From NCBI GenBank assembly GCA_007116685.1, contig SKIC01000197.1:1-5100 (forward strand): 5,100 nt of DNA, written 5' to 3'. Below are positions 1 to 4,766 of the stretch, in pieces. The translations under genes were made by a program, and so were the position numbers. Each line of letters begins with the position of its first letter. Within the stretch, counting starts at the first letter, position 1. Under the pieces are notes generated by a model. That model searched no databases. It had not been told where the DNA came from and worked only from the letters and a program-made list of their open reading frames with translations. This DNA comes from Balneolales bacterium. GTDB lineage: Bacteria; Bacteroidota; Rhodothermia; Balneolales; Natronogracilivirgulaceae.

Positions 1-53
1 TCTGATTTTAATACATACACCGTAAACATCTTTTCCGCAATTGTCTCTAAAAC

Positions 54-89
54 GAAAAAAGGCTGTCAATCTTACGATTAACAGCCTTT
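54..89 (-). terminator. Intrinsic terminator after tRNA-fMet
   Basis: Read on the minus strand, GGCTGT (86-81) pairs with ACAGCC (66-61). One mismatch follows, then AATC/GATT (79-76 with 71-68) closes a GTAA tetraloop. The hairpin is followed by six U residues (60-55), and the flanking A and U runs extend the stem by a few pairs. It begins only 7 nt past the 3' end of the tRNA, so it would end the tRNA transcript and any read-through from the sigma factor gene. The sequence below 54 shows nothing I can identify. Confidence 0.85.
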
Positions 90-95
90 GACTTG

Positions 96-168
<73 letters not shown>

Positions 169-180
169 ATGTTAAGATTC

Positions 181-211
181 TAAATATAGGGCTAATTGCA
201 CCCCATGTCAA
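181..211 (-). promoter_or_regulatory. Promoter for tRNA-fMet
   Basis: On the minus strand there is a TTGACA (211-206), exactly 17 nt, then TATATT (188-183). The same site read by Bacteroidota rules is TTG, 20 nt, then TATATTTA, which matches 7 of 8 positions of the TAnnTTTG -7 element. The -7/-10 box ends 14 nt before the mature tRNA 5' end, which predicts a start point near 175 and a leader of only a few nucleotides. Position, spacing and double consensus match all fit a strong stable-RNA promoter. It was identified by eye, not by experiment. Confidence 0.7.
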
Positions 212-225
212 TAGCGGAATAGCAT

Positions 226-247
226 TTGGGTAAGTTTATTTACCCAA
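226..247 (-). other. Hairpin spanning the sigma factor stop codon
   Basis: An uninterrupted 8-bp inverted repeat, TTGGGTAA/TTACCCAA, encloses a 6-nt loop. Its upstream arm contains the last codons and the TAA stop of the sigma factor gene. No U-run follows on the minus strand, so it is not a standard intrinsic terminator. It could protect the mRNA 3' end, act as a processing site between the sigma factor message and the tRNA, or be a weak terminator. Confidence 0.4.
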
Positions 248-1121
248 GATATGCTCTTAAAGCCATACTGCGGTTATGGTGACGCAGTTTACGGAGAGCT
301 TTTTCTTTAATCTGGCGCACTCTCTCGCGAGTAAGGTCAAAACGTTCGCCGATTTCTTCTAAGGTAAGGCTGTGCTCTCTTCCGATACCAAAATAGAGGC
401 GAATAACTTCGGCTTCTCTTTTGGTCAATTTAGAAAGGGCTCTTTCAATCTCTACTTTGAGGGATTCGCCCATCAGGTCATTATCCGGATCGGGAGTTTC
501 TTCGTTTTCTAATACATCGAGAAGACGATTGTCTTCGCCCTGAGCAAATGGAGCATCAACGGAAAGGTGACGACCGGAAATTTTCAGCGTGTCGGAAACC
601 TCAGAAACGGTCATTTCGAGAGATTCTGCCAATTCAGCTGCTGAAGGAATTCGCTCGTATTCCTGCTCAAGTTTGGAAAGTTCTTTACCAATCTTATTTA
701 GAGCACCTACTCTGTTTAATGGCAGACGTACAATACGGCTCTGCTCAGCAAGTGCTTGCAAAATAGACTGACGAATCCACCAAACGGCATAAGAAATAAA
801 CTTAAAACCGCGAGTTTCATCGAAACGCTTGGCTGCCTTAATCAGACCCAGATTACCTTCGTTAATCAAATCACCAAGGGATAAACCTTGATTCTGATAC
901 TGTTTCGCAACAGAAACCACAAATCGCAGGTTGGCTTTAGTAAGTTTTTCGAGGGCTAATTGATCACCGGCCTGAATTTTCTTAGCAAGATCAACCTCTT
1001 CTTCGGGAGTAATAAGGCTTACTTTACCAATCTCTTGCAAATAGCGGTCAAGGGATTGTGATTCTCTGGTTGAAATGCCACTAGGGCTCGGATTTTTAGG
1101 TTCTTTCTTTTTTCTGGCCAC
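240..1121 (-). CDS. rpoD: Primary RNA polymerase sigma factor, RpoD/SigA type
   Basis: This is the housekeeping sigma-70 subunit that directs RNA polymerase to promoters in the cytoplasm. Region 1.2 lies near residues 20-50 (ESQSLDRYLQEIGKV). Region 2 lies near 56-127, including the core-binding and -10-recognition helices (FISYAVWWIRQSILQAL at 108-124). Region 3 is near 136-215. Region 4 is near 225-281, with the -35-binding helix-turn-helix at about 252-280 (LTLEEIGERF, LTRERVRQIKEKALRKL). At 293 aa, without region 1.1 or the long non-conserved insert, it has the compact form typical of Bacteroidota primary sigma factors (about 290 aa). The start codon is GTG at 1121. No NTG codon lies in frame between it and the upstream stop near 1221, and none follows before the conserved domain, so GTG is the only workable start. 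The N-terminal tail is basic (ARKKKEPK). The gene is followed by tRNA-fMet on the same strand. Confidence 0.95.
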   Translation of the reverse strand: MARKKKEPKNPSPSGISTRESQSLDRYLQEIGKVSLITPEEEVDLAKKIQAGDQLALEKLTKANLRFVVSVAKQYQNQGLSLGDLINEGNLGLIKAAKRFDETRGFKFISYAVWWIRQSILQALAEQSRIVRLPLNRVGALNKIGKELSKLEQEYERIPSAAELAESLEMTVSEVSDTLKISGRHLSVDAPFAQGEDNRLLDVLENEETPDPDNDLMGESLKVEIERALSKLTKREAEVIRLYFGIGREHSLTLEEIGERFDLTRERVRQIKEKALRKLRHHNRSMALRAYLG

Positions 1122-1381
1122 GTGTGATTGCTTATTTAGATTCGTGTCTATGTTCTGAAAAGTGTTAATCCGTAACGGAATTGCCTTTTCTGAATAAATT
1201 TGCGTTAAAATGTCTTGTTTTTATGCAAAAGATGAAGATAGTGTTTTTTTAGAAAAATTCACAGTTGCAATATTTCATCAAGTAACGAAAGAGCATAAAA
1301 CTTGTTGTATTCTGTTTTTCAGGAACATCCTAACCGAAATATCTGTTGCCTTCTTATCATTAACATAAAATTAATTCAGAT
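1122..1381. promoter_or_regulatory. Divergent intergenic region between rpoD and the SDR gene
   Basis: This 260-nt A+T-rich stretch must hold the promoters of two divergent genes. On the plus strand TAAATTTG at 1195-1202 matches the Bacteroidota -7 consensus TAnnTTTG exactly. I see no convincing TTG element 19-21 nt upstream, and use of this site would give the SDR mRNA a leader of about 170 nt. I found no convincing -7 element on the minus strand for rpoD. There is no open reading frame of note and no clear hairpin. No obvious Shine-Dalgarno sequence precedes either start codon, which is usual in this phylum. Confidence 0.4.
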
Positions 1382-2101
1382 ATGAAAGATAAAGTAGTTT
1401 TAATCGCAGGTGGATCCGGTGGAATCGGTGAAGCAACTGCAAAATTATTTGCTAAAGCGGGAGCAAAAATCGTTTTGGCAGCCAGAAATAAAGAAAAAGC
1501 CGATCAAATCGCAGCTGATATTAATAGTAATGGCGGAGAGGCATTCGCTGTTGACCTCGAAGTGACAGACATGAGCTCCGTTTATGGTATGGCAGAGAGC
1601 GTTGTTAAAGAATTAGGCTCAATTGATGTGCTCGTAAATGCTTTCGGAACCGGTATGATTCAACCTCTGCTAGATGCTAATCCAAAGGATATCAAAGAAG
1701 TTGTAGATGTAAATGTGTACGGAACCATTTTGGTAACCCAAGCCGTAGTTCGGCACATGGCAACTGCAAAATCTGGCATTGTTGTCAATATCCCTGGCAT
1801 ACTTGGTAAAGCAGTGATGAAAAATTCTTCGGTTTACTCTGCATCGAAATTTGCTGTATCGGGATTCACTAAAGCACTTGTGGATGAACACAGACGCAGC
1901 AATATCAAATTCAGTCTGCTTTACCTCGGTGGTGTGGCAACACCTTTTTGGGATAATCCAAACGTTGGAATGCGCGTTCAGAAAGACAAAATGCTTACTC
2001 CTGAAGAAATTGCAAAAGCCATTTACTATGCCGTAACCCAACCGGGCAGCTCTGTATTGAATGAAATTGTGATTCAGCCGGATTCACATCAGATGGTTTA
2101 A
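1382..2101 (+). CDS. Short-chain dehydrogenase/reductase (SDR), substrate unknown
   Basis: This is a 239-aa single-domain Rossmann-fold oxidoreductase of classical SDR size. The dinucleotide-binding loop is AGGSGGIG at 9-16, a variant of TGxxxGIG. Arg35 directly after the second strand (LAAR) suggests NADP(H) preference by family rule. The structural motif usually written NNAG is NAFG at 86-89. Asn111, Tyr152 and Lys156 (YSASK) of the catalytic tetrad are present. The serine expected 13 residues before the tyrosine is replaced: the segment reads NIPGILG (136-142), with Gly139 at that place. The post-active-site segment LGGVATPFW (182-190) replaces the usual PGxVxT. Substrate cannot be read from the sequence. 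Its neighbours give no pathway, since the gene stands alone between the rpoD region and its own terminator. It starts at ATG 1382 without a visible Shine-Dalgarno sequence. Confidence 0.88.
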   Translation: MKDKVVLIAGGSGGIGEATAKLFAKAGAKIVLAARNKEKADQIAADINSNGGEAFAVDLEVTDMSSVYGMAESVVKELGSIDVLVNAFGTGMIQPLLDANPKDIKEVVDVNVYGTILVTQAVVRHMATAKSGIVVNIPGILGKAVMKNSSVYSASKFAVSGFTKALVDEHRRSNIKFSLLYLGGVATPFWDNPNVGMRVQKDKMLTPEEIAKAIYYAVTQPGSSVLNEIVIQPDSHQMV

Positions 2102-2114
2102 AGTTTGAGATGAT

Positions 2115-2163
2115 AAAATCTGTCATGATGCGTTACTTTTAATGAATCATTGACAGATTTTTT
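2115..2163 (+). terminator. Intrinsic terminator after the SDR gene
   Basis: The arm AAAATCTGTCA (2115-2125) pairs perfectly with TGACAGATTTT (2151-2161). The inner TGAT/ATCA (2126-2129 with 2146-2149) can extend the stem past a single bulge, leaving a 16-nt loop. The 3' arm runs into six T residues (2158-2163). It starts 14 nt after the SDR stop codon and ends 43 nt before the NusG-like gene. It should therefore separate the two, unless it is read through or anti-terminated. Confidence 0.75.
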
Positions 2164-2206
2164 GTAACCTCCAGCCCACATTTGGAAATTCAATTAAAGA
2201 GCATTC

Positions 2207-2743
2207 ATGAAAGCAGCGACTCGTATTTCAAACAAAGATTTCGTTTGGAGAGCATTTTATACTAAACCACGTCACGAGAAAAAGGTCGTCGACCGGCTTA
2301 GCGAAGAAGGATTCGAAGTGTACTGTCCTTTGGTAAAGACCAAAGTAAAATGGAGCGACCGCTGGAAAAAAGTGCAAAAGCCTTTAATCAACGGATATAT
2401 CTTTGCCAAGGTTGATGAAAAAGACCGAATCGCAGTTCTGCAGGATACAAGCATTGTAGCCTGTGTAACCTGGGCGGGGAAACCTGCTGTAATTCAGGAG
2501 GACGAAATTCAAGGAATGAAAGCTCTCCTTGATAGCGGCTCAAATATCGAAGTAAAACAATTGGCTCCGGGTCAAAAAGTAGAAGTGGATGCAGGTCCTC
2601 TTTCCGGAAGAAAAGGCAGTGTATTGACAGTCAATGGCAATAAAGCACGAGTAGTTATTGAGAACCTGGGTTTAGTAATTACCGCTGAATTATCCATGGC
2701 CAGCCTCAAAGCCATCGAAGAAAAAGAAGCTAGTACTGAATAA
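2207..2743 (+). CDS. NusG-like specialised transcription antiterminator (UpxY type)
   Basis: This 178-aa protein is a NusG paralogue rather than housekeeping NusG. Residues 13-110 form the NGN domain that binds RNA polymerase: it opens with WRAFYTKPRHEKKV (14-27), followed by GFEVYCPLVK and the PLINGYIFAKV stretch (59-69). A KOW domain follows at about 119-170 (PGQKVEVDAGPLSGRKGSV at 121-139). The aromatic/basic TKPRHEKK opening and the L.NGYIF motif are those of the UpxY/RfaH-like group, which in Bacteroidota lets polymerase read through the leaders of capsule or exopolysaccharide operons. The setting agrees only in part. Two nucleotide-sugar genes lie downstream, but the nearest (wlbA) is on the opposite strand and ends 28 nt away with no terminator seen between. 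The start at ATG 2207 is the first in frame. I see no clear promoter in the 105 nt upstream. Its operon target is unknown. Confidence 0.85.
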   Translation: MKAATRISNKDFVWRAFYTKPRHEKKVVDRLSEEGFEVYCPLVKTKVKWSDRWKKVQKPLINGYIFAKVDEKDRIAVLQDTSIVACVTWAGKPAVIQEDEIQGMKALLDSGSNIEVKQLAPGQKVEVDAGPLSGRKGSVLTVNGNKARVVIENLGLVITAELSMASLKAIEEKEASTE

Positions 2744-2771
2744 CTGATTTCAATTACTTCGCTTTTCGGCT

Positions 2772-3713
2772 CTATTTTCCCAGAAACGGGTGCTTTTGAT
2801 TGGGACTCGTTTCTATATCTTGATTTCTCATTTCGCTCACAAGTTTTATCGAGGGATAGGCGTCTTTCAAGCCAAATCCTTTGCCATTCAGGATATCTTG
2901 ATAAACGATGGTGTGTAAATCAGTGAAGCCATCACTAAATTCTATCTCCTCTTCGTCAATAGTTATAGAGCGATAAATCCTCTGCCCTTTTTGCTTCACT
3001 TTTTCGGGTAAATCGTTTTCATCGATAGATAGGAACCATTCTACGTCTGCATACGGCAGTCTCAAAAATCCCGCCTGTGCTGTATTGCTTCTTTTGTGTA
3101 TTTCGGATTGCTCAGGTTTTCCAAAAATCCACATCAGCATATCAAAAAAATGAATCCCGATATTTGTGGCTATCCCCCCTGATTTTGATAAATCACCTTT
3201 CCATGAATGATGATACCAGGTTCCTCGTGATGTGACATAGCTGAGGGTGATTTTCTTTCTCTCGCCATTATAGCCTTCATATTTCTGTTTCAAAGCAATA
3301 ATGGAAGGATGTACACGCAGTTGTAGCAGTGTCCAAACTCGTTGCTTATACTCTTCTTCCAGTTCTGTAAGGATATCCAGATTCCATGGATTCAGAACCA
3401 ATGGTTTTTCGCAAATGGCATCGGCGCCGGCTCTTAGTGCCAATCTGATGTGCGCATCGTGCAAATGATTTGGCGAACAGATAGACAGGTAATCCAGGCG
3501 CTCATCCGGAGAGGTTCGCTTTAGTTTTTCAATATGCCGATCAAAGCGCTCAAATTCTGTAAAGAAAGCAGCATCCGGAAAATAAGAATCCATGATACCC
3601 ACTGAATCGTGTGGATCTGTAGCCGCAACGACTCGATTTCCGGTTTCTTTAATGGCTTTTAAATGCCTTGGTGCTATATAACCCGCAACACCTGTTATCG
3701 CAAAGTTTTTCAT
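2772..3713 (-). CDS. wlbA: UDP-N-acetylglucosaminuronate 3-dehydrogenase (WlbA/WbpB family)
   Basis: This is an NAD(H)-dependent oxidoreductase of the Gfo/Idh/MocA fold, 313 aa, close to full length for WlbA/WbpB. It oxidises C3 of UDP-2-acetamido-2-deoxy-glucuronate to the 3-keto sugar, which an aminotransferase (WlbC/WbpE) then aminates on the way to UDP-diacetamido-uronic acids for O-antigen or capsule. The N-terminal nucleotide-binding segment is MKNFAITGVAGYIAPRHLKA, almost the same as the P. aeruginosa WbpB opening as I remember it. SICSPNHLH (77-85) and CEKPL (101-105, with Lys103) follow. The C-terminal sheet domain carries SRGTWYHHSWKGD (162-174), GGIATNIGIHFFDML (179-193, with His188 as probable catalytic base), WFLSIDENDLPE, and EFSDGFTDLHT near the end. 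The start at ATG 3713 is the family start. It is divergent from wlbB across 128 nt and convergent with the antiterminator gene. Confidence 0.93.
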   Translation of the reverse strand: MKNFAITGVAGYIAPRHLKAIKETGNRVVAATDPHDSVGIMDSYFPDAAFFTEFERFDRHIEKLKRTSPDERLDYLSICSPNHLHDAHIRLALRAGADAICEKPLVLNPWNLDILTELEEEYKQRVWTLLQLRVHPSIIALKQKYEGYNGERKKITLSYVTSRGTWYHHSWKGDLSKSGGIATNIGIHFFDMLMWIFGKPEQSEIHKRSNTAQAGFLRLPYADVEWFLSIDENDLPEKVKQKGQRIYRSITIDEEEIEFSDGFTDLHTIVYQDILNGKGFGLKDAYPSIKLVSEMRNQDIETSPNQKHPFLGK

Positions 3714-3841
3714 CTAAAAATTTCCTTAGTTTTACGCGCATAATATAGAAATTCGCCCTGCGAAATGATATACTAAGCCTATATCTCAAAAATTAGATAT
3801 CACACTATCTTTTTATTGTAATCATAAAATTCAGCAACCAA
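3714..3841. promoter_or_regulatory. Divergent wlbA/wlbB control region
   Basis: This 128-nt A+T-rich spacer must drive both divergent genes. It contains two small dyads close together: TTCGC-CCT-GCGAA (3752-3764) and GATATA-N7-TATATC (3767-3785). A further self-complementary GATATC begins near 3795. These could be operators or chance features. TATCTTTT at 3806-3813 is a 7/8 match to the Bacteroidota -7 element for wlbB, without a convincing -33 TTG at the proper distance. No convincing wlbA promoter was found on the minus strand. Confidence 0.35.
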
Positions 3842-4507
3842 ATGGATCGTATCACGCAACTTGAAGGAGTTCATATTCACGAGAGCGCTTATGTAGATGC
3901 TCCCTGCTCCATCGGAGAAGGAACGAAAATCTGGCACTTTTGCCATATCCAGAAGAATACAAAAATTGGGCAAAATTGCGTATTTGGTCAAAACGTGAAT
4001 GTGGGCAATCATGTGATTATCGGAAACAAAGTTAAGGTGCAAAACAACGTATCCATTTACACGGGATGCGAACTGGAAGATGAGGTTTTTCTCGGCCCAA
4101 GTTGCGTGCTTACGAATGTTACGAATCCAAGATCTCAGGTAAACAGACAAAGTTTGTATGAGAAAACGCTATTCCGTCGTGGGTGCAGTATAGGTGCGAA
4201 TGCAACTATCGTGTGTGGTATTACTATCGGACGTTATGCTTTTGTAGCAGCAGGCAGTGTAGTAACCAAAGACGTCCCTGATTATGCTCTTATGATGGGA
4301 AATCCAGCCAGACAAAAGGGATGGATGAGCAGACACGGTCTCCCTCTAACCGAGAAAGATGCTAATGGATATTTCGTCTGTCCCGAGTCAAAATTAAGAT
4401 ATGAACTCAAAGATGATACACTTTCCTGCGTGGATATAGACGAAGACGCCCCACTTCCGGAAGACCTTCAGCAAGGAAGTCAGGTTTACGATTCATTTAA
4501 AAAGTAA
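3842..4507 (+). CDS. wlbB: UDP-2-acetamido-3-amino-2,3-dideoxy-glucuronate N-acetyltransferase (WlbB/WbpD family)
   Basis: This 221-aa acyltransferase has a left-handed beta-helix. It uses acetyl-CoA to acetylate the 3-amino group of UDP-GlcNAc(3NH2)A, giving UDP-GlcNAc(3NAc)A, two steps after the WlbA reaction. Hexapeptide repeats run from about residue 12 to 155 (for example IGEGTKIWHFCHI at 24-36, IGQNCVFGQNVNVG, then VKVQNNVSIYTGCELEDEVFLGPS from 64). The TNVTNPRS loop (91-98) and the second helix block SIGANATIVCGITIGRYAFVAAGSVVTKDVP end in the family signature GNPARQKGWMSRHG (153-166). A C-terminal extension of about 55 residues (160-221) contains FVCPESKLRYEL and an acidic stretch before the end. 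It makes the protein a little longer than the roughly 190-200 aa common in the family. The start at ATG 3842 sits at the expected N-terminus. It is divergent from wlbA and convergent with truA. Confidence 0.92.
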   Translation: MDRITQLEGVHIHESAYVDAPCSIGEGTKIWHFCHIQKNTKIGQNCVFGQNVNVGNHVIIGNKVKVQNNVSIYTGCELEDEVFLGPSCVLTNVTNPRSQVNRQSLYEKTLFRRGCSIGANATIVCGITIGRYAFVAAGSVVTKDVPDYALMMGNPARQKGWMSRHGLPLTEKDANGYFVCPESKLRYELKDDTLSCVDIDEDAPLPEDLQQGSQVYDSFKK

Positions 4508-4545
4508 ACCATTAGTGTCCGGTAAAACTTTTATTGCATGTATGT

Positions 4546-4576
4546 AAAAATATAAAAATCTATCTCTTAAGATAGA
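4546..4576 (-). terminator. Possible intrinsic terminator, minus strand
   Basis: A perfect 7-bp stem TCTATCT/AGATAGA (4559-4565 with 4570-4576) closes a CTTA loop. On the minus strand it is followed by TTTTTATATTTTT. It is A+T-rich, so it would be weak. It could end truA transcription or be the terminator of the element that contains it. The stem overlaps the last codons and stop of the residual frame at 4560-4652. Confidence 0.35.
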
Positions 4577-4652
4577 CCTCTACCACTGGCCCAATCTCTC
4601 TCATAGCTTCAGACTGGTCTAAAAGAGAGAAGGGTAAAACTCCGGGCTTTCT
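4560..4652 (-). pseudogene. Possible transposase C-terminal remnant
   Basis: The minus strand has a 30-codon open frame between TGA (4655-4653) and TAG (4562-4560). Its product has protein-like composition, including SLLDQSEAMREIGPVVEVYL. There is no start codon at its upstream end, and it lies about 30-50 nt inside the left inverted repeat, where the 3' end of a transposase gene is often found. It may be the tail of a deleted transposase, but the frame is short enough to be chance. I do not recognise the family. Confidence 0.25.
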
Positions 4653-4654
4653 TC

Positions 4655-4692
4655 AAGTCCCCCTGCCTTTGGCGGGGGATTTAGGGGGAGGT
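4655..4692. repeat. G/C-rich interspersed palindrome (REP-like)
   Basis: The element begins AAGTCCCCC and ends GGGGGATTTAGGGGGAGGT. Its core pairs CCCCC (4659-4663) plus GCC (4665-4667) with GGC (4671-4673) plus GGGGG (4674-4678) around a TTT loop, with one bulged T. A second G5 run (4684-4688) could pair with the C5 run instead, giving two exclusive folds. From memory, palindromes of the form AAGTCCCCC...GGGGGATTTAGGGGG are scattered in many copies in intergenic DNA of various Bacteroidota and cyanobacteria. Only one copy is seen here. The strong G/C bias contrasts sharply with the surrounding A+T-rich sequence. Confidence 0.55.
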
Positions 4693-4766
4693 AAAGCAAA
4701 CGTGAATGATTTTTTAATTTAGTCGGACATCAATGAATGTAAACATAAAAAGTATTCGGTTACTCT

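Larger units (their letters stand above)
4510..4735. mobile_element. Probable MITE or decayed insertion sequence with imperfect terminal repeats
   Basis: Two 18-nt sequences in inverted orientation bound 226 nt. The left end is CATTAGTGTCCGGTAAAA (4510-4527). The right end (4735-4718, read on the minus strand) is CATTGATGTCCGACTAAA. They agree at 13 of 18 positions and share the core TGTCCG. GTAAAC occurs directly against the left end (4504-4509, overlapping the wlbB stop codon) and 3 nt beyond the right end (4739-4744). It might be a target duplication, though the 3-nt offset weakens that. The interior holds several hairpins, a G/C-rich palindrome and only a 30-codon open frame, so no intact transposase is present. 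I cannot name the IS family. It lies between two convergent genes, where insertion does little harm. The structure is visible; the mobile origin is inference. Confidence 0.45.

Noticed and set aside
548..771. Two plus-strand open frames within rpoD
   Set aside because: They are antisense shadows of the conserved sigma region 2 to region 3 coding sequence.
1195..1202. TAAATTTG as the SDR promoter
   Set aside because: It matches the -7 consensus but has no TTG at the right distance and would need a leader of about 170 nt. It is mentioned in the intergenic entry only and not called as a promoter.
1670..2041. Minus-strand 123-aa frame and plus-strand 61-aa frame over the SDR gene
   Set aside because: Both overlap the SDR coding region in other frames and have compositions unlike a folded protein.
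2272..2454. Minus-strand 60-aa frame over the NusG-like gene
   Set aside because: It is antisense to the conserved NGN domain and shows no motif of its own.
2744..2771. A bidirectional terminator between the NusG-like gene and wlbA
   Set aside because: The 28 nt contain no stem-loop with a T-run on either strand.
3800..4150. Minus-strand 116-aa frame over wlbB
   Set aside because: It is antisense to hexapeptide-repeat coding sequence. The periodicity of the real gene leaves the opposite strand open by chance.
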